A DNA stretch of 44,800 bases from CADEDV01 sp036374495 (GTDB lineage Bacteria > Bacteroidota > Bacteroidia > Chitinophagales > Chitinophagaceae). The first letter of the stretch is position 1. Each line of letters starts with the position of its first letter. The notes beneath the pieces were generated by a model. That model saw only the letters and a list, made by a program, of their open reading frames with translations, ran no database searches and was not told the origin of the DNA. Where the stretch lies: contig CBFGYO010000010.1 in assembly GCA_965652975.1 (NCBI GenBank), positions 1 to 44,800 on the forward strand, given 5' to 3'. Made by a program: the position numbers and the translations under genes. Positions 38,556-44,800 of this stretch are shown here, piece by piece.

Positions 38556-40622
38556 TTATTTAATGCTCACCAATACATTTATTTTCCCAACGCCATCGGC
38601 ATTGAAATCCTGTAATGCTTTCCCGATTATTTGTCCAAACCTTACTTTTTCGGGATCAGCCTTCATGGCAACACCCGTTTGTGAAGATGTAACTATAAGA
38701 TCGCCTCGGCTGATTGCGCCACCCTCGATGCATACTTTTGTTGGGATGACGCCCACAACGCCCATGGGAACCATATCGGATAACTCGTCCTTTTGCGCAT
38801 TTCTTTCAGTGAGTAGCAATCCGGGTTTTGTAGCATATACGCCCGCCACCAGGGCTGAATAGGCTTTTGAAGATTTTTCAACAGTCCTGTCTGATGTACG
38901 CGAAATAATAAGCACATCACCTTCTTCATAAGTTGAACGAAGACCTTCCACATCAAAATATTCAGCTACGTCGGCACCGCCAACCTGCGTACCGCCATTA
39001 AAAAATCCTTTGCCGGTATGATCTATACGTGCCACATGATTGCCATTGGCTTTGAATATTGCTGTATTACCCGCGCCACTACCTTCCACCTCCGCTACCA
39101 GTGCAGTGCCATTCAAAAGCCCGTCATGGTTTGCTAAAGCATGTATTGCGATGCCATTATCTGCTCCGGCAATACCCTGTACACCGGCAAAACTGCCATT
39201 GTTCCTACCCGTTATAGCGGCAGCACTATTACTGATATTTAAACCGGTGATGGCTTCTCCACCGCCAGTGTTGTAACCAAGTACACCCGACGACAATGGG
39301 TTGTAAGTTATCCCCCATATACCATTTCCCTTTTCACTGATGGAAGTGGTGCCTGAACCAGCGCCCACCGTATAAGTAAATAACGCGTCGCTCGAATTGC
39401 TCGCGTTTGAAATATCAAAATAACCTGCGGAATTATTCGTGCTCGTACCAAACAGTCCAGGACCATCAACACTACTTCCTGAAATGCCATGGCCCAATAC
39501 GGAAGTACCAAATACTCCTTTTCCAAATCCACTATGCGAACCCCAGATGCCGACGCCGTCGACACCGCTACCATTATTGATACCCCGCACGGAAGCAGAA
39601 GCTGTACCCGCATTGGTAACACTGATTACACCGAGTATTCCATACGCATTTGTAATCGATGAATTATTGATGCCTTCCAATGCGGCGCCCCCGCCATAAT
39701 TGGAAATGGATAATAAATTACTTGTACTGGTGCCGGCAGCAGCATACGGCAGTGAGAAGTTGCCACCTCCGCCACCACCACCCGTAAGATCGGGGGCTGG
39801 TGCCCAATGTGTGCCATTGAACTTTAATACCTGTCCGACCGTAGGCGCGACGGTGCTGATACTTACACCCTGGATCCTGTTTACTACCGGTCCCGGGTAG
39901 TTGCCTTTCAGATCACCACCTGCAATACCACTTGGTGGTAAAGTTGTTGGGATTAAACCAGGTGACATCTTCATGGCCGTAACCGAGCCGTTTGCAAGTT
40001 TTGATGTGGTTACTGCATTATCTGCAAGTTTGATGGTATTGATAGATTCATTCGCAATAGTCGGGTTGGGATATGATCCTTTGAGGTCACCGCCAGCGGG
40101 ACCAGAAGCCATAAAGCTTATACCGGGTGCAAGCATCGACTGTGTAATTGCTCCATTGGCAATTGTGGGATTAGGATAATTGCCTGCAAGTGCACCCCCC
40201 GCAATGCCAGTTGGATTGGCACTATTTGCATAGAATGCGAAAGGAACAGATAAAAGTTTTGTTGTGCCCATATCCATATAGTTCCAACCGCCATTCGGAT
40301 CGATTTGCACCTGTAAGAATTTATCGCCGCTCTTCCAGTTAATTTCACTCAGCGTCCCGGAAGGATTGATACCGCCTGCGCTTCCGATAGCAATGGTAAA
40401 GAGTCCAAAGTTATTTGTCTTTACGGTCCTGGTTTCGGTGAATACCACGTTGCCATTGGCATTCACGTCACGTATAGAAAGTTTTACGGTAATATTTTTA
40501 TTAGGTAAAACATTTCCCACCGAATTTCGCGCCACTCCCTGGTAATTGATTTGCTGTGGAACCTGCGCGTACGCGGGAGCCTGCGATAACAGTAAAATAA
40601 GGGTAGAGATAAAAATTTTCAT
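38556..40622 (-). CDS. Fibre-like secreted repeat protein, short paralogue
   Basis: 688 residues from ATG 40622 (signal MKIFISTLILLLSQAPAYAQ). N-terminal ~110-residue domain begins VPQQINYQGVARNSVGNVLP, common in large secreted Bacteroidota proteins. About 125-245 has two GG(A/D)L-GxYPNPT units and a degenerate third (GDLKGNYPGP), with intervening xITxxKLADxxVTTSKLA stretches. Then a Gly-rich linker, a long region of Gly/Asn/Ser-rich short beta repeats (GVFGTSVLGHGISGSS, GLFGTSTNNSAGYFDI) suggesting a beta-helix or fibre, and a conserved C-terminal domain ~550-688 (GGADVAEYFDVEG, LVAGVYATKPGLLLTE, GKINVLVSIK), faintly like phage-tail-type autoprocessing heads. No T9SS domain of the usual type. 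Co-transcribed with neighbours. Confidence 0.8.
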   Translation of the reverse strand: MKIFISTLILLLSQAPAYAQVPQQINYQGVARNSVGNVLPNKNITVKLSIRDVNANGNVVFTETRTVKTNNFGLFTIAIGSAGGINPSGTLSEINWKSGDKFLQVQIDPNGGWNYMDMGTTKLLSVPFAFYANSANPTGIAGGALAGNYPNPTIANGAITQSMLAPGISFMASGPAGGDLKGSYPNPTIANESINTIKLADNAVTTSKLANGSVTAMKMSPGLIPTTLPPSGIAGGDLKGNYPGPVVNRIQGVSISTVAPTVGQVLKFNGTHWAPAPDLTGGGGGGGNFSLPYAAAGTSTSNLLSISNYGGGAALEGINNSSITNAYGILGVISVTNAGTASASVRGINNGSGVDGVGIWGSHSGFGKGVFGTSVLGHGISGSSVDGPGLFGTSTNNSAGYFDISNASNSSDALFTYTVGAGSGTTSISEKGNGIWGITYNPLSSGVLGYNTGGGEAITGLNISNSAAAITGRNNGSFAGVQGIAGADNGIAIHALANHDGLLNGTALVAEVEGSGAGNTAIFKANGNHVARIDHTGKGFFNGGTQVGGADVAEYFDVEGLRSTYEEGDVLIISRTSDRTVEKSSKAYSALVAGVYATKPGLLLTERNAQKDELSDMVPMGVVGVIPTKVCIEGGAISRGDLIVTSSQTGVAMKADPEKVRFGQIIGKALQDFNADGVGKINVLVSIK

Positions 40623-40653
40623 GCCACTTGTTTTCAAATTAAAAAAGAGCCTG

Positions 40654-41175
40654 TCACAGTTTTACAATCTTATATACTGACCTCTTTGAAATATAACCCT
40701 CAGGTGCTTTGAGTTCAATATGTAGCGTATATATTCCTTGTGAAAAATTAGAAACTGGTATTCGTTCAATTTTATCCACGCCGTATACGTCCAGTTCTTT
40801 GCTGAAAACTATTTGTCCTGAAGCTGAAAAAAAGTGAAGCGCCAGTTTCCCGCTTTGTTTTGTGAAAAGATTTATCTCCACATAGTCTGTAGAAGGATTG
40901 GGGAAAATGCGGATTTCATGCATTTCAAACCACGGTTGCGTGCTCGTATTAGCAGGGTAGAGGAGATGAGGTTGGAGCAATCCATTGGTGACGATGAATT
41001 TTCTGCCCGGTTCTTCCATCTGGTCTACCAGTGCTGTTTCACCAATGCTCCATTCAAATTGGTAATAGCCGTATTGAAAGCTTCCGCCTGATATGTTGAT
41101 TGTGGATTGAATACTGTTCTGCGCTTGGGTAGTGGCAGCACAACAAATCAAAAGTATTGGCAAAAGGTTTTTCAT
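40654..41175 (-). CDS. Small T9SS-sorted protein in the fibre operon
   Basis: 173 residues; signal peptide MKNLLPILLICCAATTQAQ. A short N-terminal part (STINISGGSFQYGYYQFEWS, IGETALVDQMEEPGRKFIVT, NGLLQPHL) of a type frequent in Bacteroidota secreted proteins leads directly into a type A T9SS sorting domain (IRIFPNPSTDYVEINLF, HFFSASGQIVFSKEL, FSQGIYTLHIEL). It lies 31 bp upstream of the short fibre gene and 33 bp downstream of the 66-residue gene, all on one strand. It could be the anchor or assembly partner of the fibre protein, which has no sorting domain I recognise (inference). Confidence 0.8.
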   Translation of the reverse strand: MKNLLPILLICCAATTQAQNSIQSTINISGGSFQYGYYQFEWSIGETALVDQMEEPGRKFIVTNGLLQPHLLYPANTSTQPWFEMHEIRIFPNPSTDYVEINLFTKQSGKLALHFFSASGQIVFSKELDVYGVDKIERIPVSNFSQGIYTLHIELKAPEGYISKRSVYKIVKL

Positions 41176-41208
41176 ATACGGATCTGGTAATAAAGCCGGG
41201 CTTAACTG

Positions 41209-41409
41209 TTATTTTGTTTTGCCTCTTCCCAATTTCACTGCGTATTGTTGTTGATGCTGTTTTTCCCTTCCTGATTTCTTTTCTTTGATCTTCGCCAGTA
41301 TATAGGCGAAAGAACGTTGACTCGGCCTTTTTTGCTGTTGGGCCGAAGTGATCGACGAAAAAGATAATAGCATAATAACAATACACCCGATATTAACGAG
41401 CACTTTCAT
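41209..41409 (-). CDS. Small basic secreted protein (66 aa)
   Basis: Signal MKVLVNIGCIVIMLLSFSSI then TSAQ, followed by a ~43-residue strongly basic tail (QQQKRPSQRSFAYILAKIKE, KKSGREKQHQQQY) with no cysteines. It starts 18 bp after the large fibre gene's stop, mirroring the 126-residue protein that follows the short fibre gene by 19 bp. Function unknown. Confidence 0.65.
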   Translation of the reverse strand: MKVLVNIGCIVIMLLSFSSITSAQQQKRPSQRSFAYILAKIKEKKSGREKQHQQQYAVKLGRGKTK

Positions 41410-41427
41410 AGGGACTGGATATTGATT

Positions 41428-44400
41428 TTATTTTATACTTACTAAAATATTTATTTTACCAATCGTTTGCTGGTTGTAATCCTGCAGCGCTTTACCAATC
41501 ACCTGGCCTACACGCACCTTATTCAGATCAGCTTTCATGGCCACACCGGGTGTAGAAGAGGTAACGATCAGGTCGCCTCTTTTAATAGGTCCACCTTCGA
41601 GACAAACTTTTGTCGGGATTACACCGATCACACCCATTGGAACCATATGTGCCAATTGATCCTCTTCTGCATTTTCTTCTGTAAGCAGCAAACCAGGTTT
41701 GGTTGCATATACACCTGCAACCAGCGTTGAATATGGTTCTGTTGATTTTTCAACTTTACGATCAGAATTTTGGGAGATCACCAGTACATCGCCTGCTTCG
41801 TAACTTTTGCGATTACCTTCCACTTCAAACGACTCTGCTACGTCGGCACCCGACATTTGTGTACCACCATTGAAGAAACCTTTACCCGTTCTATCGATAC
41901 GAGCAACATTTACTCCATTGGCTTTAAAAACAGCGGGGTTACCAACGGCCGTACCTTCAATTTCTCCAAGTATACCAATACCGCCATCGCTGGTGGATAC
42001 ACCCTGTACACCGGCAAAGTCCAGGTAGTTCCTACCTAAGATAGCTGGGAATAATGAACTTTGATTCTCCCCGCGAACGCCTGAACCACCCATTGGGTTA
42101 CTACCATATATTGCTGTTTCAACTGCGCTATTACTTGTACCCCACATTCCAATTCCCTCTGCGCTAAAACCCACGACACCAGTTCCTGACCCAGCATGCT
42201 GACCAGTAAGTGCAACACTTGAATTGGATGTGTTTACAATATCAAAAAATCCTGCAGCACCATTTGTACTGGTACCCAGGACACCTATTCCATTTGTAGA
42301 ATGCCCTCCTGTACCACTACCATTAGCCGAACTACCATACACACCAGTACCACTACCTATATGTGAACCCCATACACCGTAACCGTTTGGATTGCTTCCG
42401 TTGTTGATGCCTCGCACAGCAGCAGCCGTACTCGCACCAGCGGTAGTTGGAGTTATCCTATCAAGAATCGCAAATACGTTGGTCGCTGCTGAAGTGTTTA
42501 CAGCTTCTATAGCCGCTCCAGTTCCCTGGTTAGTAATTGTAAATAAATTTGATGCACTATTGTCGGTAGCACTATAAGGCAAAGAAAGTGCTCCCGCATT
42601 GTCAGCACCAGGCGCCCACGTTGTTCCATTATATTTCAACACCTGGTTAAGTACCGGTGCAGTATTGCTTACCGTTACTCCCTGTAGTTTATTTACAGCA
42701 GGGTTAGGATAAGTACCGGATAAATCACCACCGGCAATTCCGGATGGTGGCAACGTGGAAGGGATTACACCGGGAGCTAATTTGATACTTGTAACTGAAC
42801 CATCAGCAAGCTTGGAGGTAGTTACATTATTATCTGCAATTTTAGCTGTTGTTATTGTTGCGTTTGCCACTGTCGGATTGGGATAAGTGCCCGTAAGATC
42901 ACCACCCGCAGTACCTGTAGGAGGTAATGCAGTTGGGATCACACCCGCTGCAAGTTTTATTGCAGTTACTGAACCATCAGCAATCTTGGCAGTAGTGATA
43001 CTGTTGCTTGCAACAGTTGGATTAGGATATGTGCCTGTTAAGTCGCCGCCGGCAGTACCTGACGGAGGTAGTGTTGTTGGTATCACGCCGGCCGCTATTT
43101 TACTACTCGTCACCGAAGCATCGGCAAGCTTTGAAGTAGTAACATTATTATCGGCAATTTTTGCCGTTGTTATCGTTGCGTTTGCAACTGTTGGATTGGG
43201 GTAAGTGCCTGTAAGATCACCACCCGCAGTGCCAGTAGGGGGTAGTGCGGTTGGTATAACACCGGCAGCTATTTTACTTGCCGTAACGGAACCATCCGCA
43301 AGTTTGGGAGTGGTAACGGCATTGTCAATAATCTTTGTTGTATTGATAGCATTACTAGCTACAGTAGGATTAGGATAAGTTCCAGAAAGATCTCCACCCG
43401 CAGGCCCCGTAGGATTGCTACCGCCACCACCAAGAATTACATCAGGGCCGAGTTTGGCAAGTGTGATAGATCCATCTACAACTTTTGCTGTAGTAACAGC
43501 ATTGTCGGCAAGTTTCGCTGTACTAATCGTTCCATTAGCAACAGATGGATTAGGATACGTACCGGTTAAATCACCGCCTGCAGCACCAGTTGGCGGAAGC
43601 GTGGTGGGTATAACACCGGCGGCTATCTTAACAGAAGTAACTGCACCATCTGCGAGTTTTGGAGTGGTAACGTTATTATCGGCAATTTTTCCCGTAGTGA
43701 TTGCACTAGTCGTTACGGTTGGATTGGGATATGTACCGCTAAGGTCACCGCCTGCAGCTCCTGTAGGAGGTAATGTTGTTGGAATTACGCCAGCCGCTAT
43801 TTTAGTACTTGTTACTGATCCATCGGCAAGCTTTGGAGTAGTGACATTATTATCTGCAATTTTAGCTGTTGTTATCGTTGCATTCGCTATGGTTGGATTA
43901 GGGTAAGTGCCAGTAAGATCACCACCGGCAGTACCTGTAGGAGGTAATGCAGTTGGTATTACACCCGCTGCAAGTTTTATTGCAGTTACTGAACCATCAG
44001 CAATCTTGGTAGTCGTGATTGCATTCGCAGCAACTGATGGATTTGGATATGTACCTGCGAGGTCACCACCTGCGGCACCGGTTGGACTACCACCACCGCT
44101 TAAGATTACATCGGGTCCAAGTTTAGCAAGTGTGATAGAACCATCAGCTACTTTCGCCGTGGTTACCGCATTGTCGGCAATTTTATTTGAATTGACTGCA
44201 CCATCTGCAATTTTGGGAGTTATAACTGATCCATTGGCGATCTTCGACATTGTCACCGATCCTGCAGCGAGGTTTGGATTAGGATAAGTACCCTGCAGAT
44301 CGCCACCGGCAGGCCCGGTTGGGCTACCACCACTACCACCTAAGATTACATCAGGTCCTAATTTAGCCAGCGTAATAGATCCATCCACAACCTTTGTGGT

Positions 44401-44800
44401 GGTAATCGCATTGTCGGCAATCTTGCTATTAGTAATAGCATTCGCACCAACTGTAGGATTGGGATATGTGCCCGTCAGATCTCCGCCGGCCGCTCCGGTA
44501 GGAGGTAATGTTGTTGGAATAACACCTGCTGCAATTTTTACTGCAGTTACAGATGCATCAGCAAGTTTGGGAGTAGTTACAGCATTATCTACAATTTTGG
44601 TAGTATTGATTGCATTCGTAGCAACAGTCGGATTGGGATAAGAACCCGTAAGATCGCCGCCTGCAGTACCAGTTGGTGGTAATGCTACACCAGGTGCAAG
44701 CATGGATTGTGTTACGGCACCAGTTGCAATGGTTGGATTGGGATAAGTTCCAGTCAACGATCCGCCCGCAGCACCTGTTGGTGGCAATGTAGTTGGTATT
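41428..44800 (-). CDS. Giant fibre-like secreted repeat protein, 5' end outside window
   Basis: At least 1123 residues; the frame stays open to the window edge and the sequence there (IPTTLPPTGAAGG) is mid-repeat, so the N-terminus is missing. Thirteen GG(D/S)LxG(T/S)YPNP units span ~42690-44770, spaced by xAxTTxKIADNxVTTxKLADGSVTSxKIA and AAGVIPTTLPPTG or LAKLGPDVILGGGG blocks. Then come KLQGVTVSNTAPVLNQVLKY, a Gly/Asn-rich short-repeat fibre region, and a C-terminal domain very close to that of the 688-residue paralogue (SGADVAESFEVEG, LVAGVYATKPGLLLTE, GKINILVSIK). Likely a surface fibre or adhesin. First visible gene of a five-gene same-strand run down to 38156. Confidence 0.82.
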   Translation of the reverse strand, partial: IPTTLPPTGAAGGSLTGTYPNPTIATGAVTQSMLAPGVALPPTGTAGGDLTGSYPNPTVATNAINTTKIVDNAVTTPKLADASVTAVKIAAGVIPTTLPPTGAAGGDLTGTYPNPTVGANAITNSKIADNAITTTKVVDGSITLAKLGPDVILGGSGGSPTGPAGGDLQGTYPNPNLAAGSVTMSKIANGSVITPKIADGAVNSNKIADNAVTTAKVADGSITLAKLGPDVILSGGGSPTGAAGGDLAGTYPNPSVAANAITTTKIADGSVTAIKLAAGVIPTALPPTGTAGGDLTGTYPNPTIANATITTAKIADNNVTTPKLADGSVTSTKIAAGVIPTTLPPTGAAGGDLSGTYPNPTVTTSAITTGKIADNNVTTPKLADGAVTSVKIAAGVIPTTLPPTGAAGGDLTGTYPNPSVANGTISTAKLADNAVTTAKVVDGSITLAKLGPDVILGGGGSNPTGPAGGDLSGTYPNPTVASNAINTTKIIDNAVTTPKLADGSVTASKIAAGVIPTALPPTGTAGGDLTGTYPNPTVANATITTAKIADNNVTTSKLADASVTSSKIAAGVIPTTLPPSGTAGGDLTGTYPNPTVASNSITTAKIADGSVTAIKLAAGVIPTALPPTGTAGGDLTGTYPNPTVANATITTAKIADNNVTTSKLADGSVTSIKLAPGVIPSTLPPSGIAGGDLSGTYPNPAVNKLQGVTVSNTAPVLNQVLKYNGTTWAPGADNAGALSLPYSATDNSASNLFTITNQGTGAAIEAVNTSAATNVFAILDRITPTTAGASTAAAVRGINNGSNPNGYGVWGSHIGSGTGVYGSSANGSGTGGHSTNGIGVLGTSTNGAAGFFDIVNTSNSSVALTGQHAGSGTGVVGFSAEGIGMWGTSNSAVETAIYGSNPMGGSGVRGENQSSLFPAILGRNYLDFAGVQGVSTSDGGIGILGEIEGTAVGNPAVFKANGVNVARIDRTGKGFFNGGTQMSGADVAESFEVEGNRKSYEAGDVLVISQNSDRKVEKSTEPYSTLVAGVYATKPGLLLTEENAEEDQLAHMVPMGVIGVIPTKVCLEGGPIKRGDLIVTSSTPGVAMKADLNKVRVGQVIGKALQDYNQQTIGKINILVSIK
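42690..44800 (-). repeat. In-frame tandem repeat array of the giant fibre gene
   Basis: Thirteen YPNP-centred units of roughly 40-70 codons are visible, continuing beyond the window. DNA copies vary, but some tracts are almost identical: 42941-42989 and 43961-44009 match over 49 nt, exactly 1020 bp apart, pointing to segmental duplication or conversion within the array. Confidence 0.85.

Noticed and set aside
42887..44641. Plus-strand frames of 80-160 codons opposite the giant fibre gene
   Set aside because: They are repetitive antisense shadows (PVRSPPAVPVGG-type), present only because the sense strand is a codon-biased tandem repeat.
42690..44800. Regularly spaced repeats that could suggest a CRISPR array
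   Set aside because: Units are divergent, keep one reading frame and encode a consistent YPNP protein repeat; there are no identical direct repeats with unique spacers and no cas genes.

Overview
The window looks like chromosome from a Bacteroidota bacterium, most likely a member of the Chitinophagaceae or a close relative (inference). The signs are: several secreted proteins with C-terminal type IX secretion (T9SS) sorting domains, SusC/RagA-type outer-membrane receptor modules, a DUF3276/PUR-family protein, lipoproteins, TAnnTTTG promoter boxes, weak Shine-Dalgarno signals and TTG/GTG starts. Two tRNA genes are present: Ser(UGA) on the plus strand and Lys(CUU) on the minus strand. No prophage, CRISPR array, rRNA or intact insertion sequence was seen. 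Both window edges cut through genes.

Layout. 1-6.5 kb: truncated lipoprotein, possible mobile-element remnant, a CHRD-domain T9SS protein, two unknown envelope proteins, a GlxA-like AraC regulator, an SRPBCC protein with a decayed paralogue behind it, and a SnoaL-like protein. 6.7-13.8 kb: the most interesting locus, a two-gene unit with a 3-bp gap. The first gene encodes a SusC-like beta-barrel without a plug. The second encodes a 1512-residue alpha-2-macroglobulin (A2M) protein carrying a SusC-type carboxypeptidase-like domain, TonB box and plug in its middle. 13.8-24.7 kb, minus strand: TPR plus DUF4331 pair, UvrD-like helicase with a C-terminal HTH, a SUMF1-like plus T9SS pair, DUF72, and an alpha/beta hydrolase. 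24.8-34.2 kb: aminotransferase, zinc-ribbon-like protein, tRNA-Ser, ABC exporter, DUF3276, M24 peptidase, small acidic protein, Ntn amide hydrolase, and an XRE regulator with two palindromic operators. 34.2-38 kb: HTH remnant, LprI-like protein, tRNA-Lys, MFS transporter, cytochrome c lipoprotein, CBS protein and a membrane protein. 38.1-44.8 kb, minus strand: a duplicated module of giant repeat-rich fibre-like secreted proteins with small secreted partners; the larger runs off the window.

How genes may work together. The barrel and A2M-plug proteins could form one outer-membrane complex in which the plug is supplied in trans and tethers a periplasmic thioester protease trap; this is inference from domain content and adjacency. 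The 38-45 kb operon looks like a surface-fibre locus. The remaining genes are mostly housekeeping or envelope functions in short operons.

Between genes there are at least three families of palindromic repeats. One is a ~90-bp GATAAAAG-type inverted repeat with a CCAGGTCGGG core. One is a GTTCGTCGTG-type hairpin. One is a GCAAAG/CTTTGCG-type repeat. Copies of the first family and a neighbouring hairpin supply the stop codons of the A2M and TPR genes.
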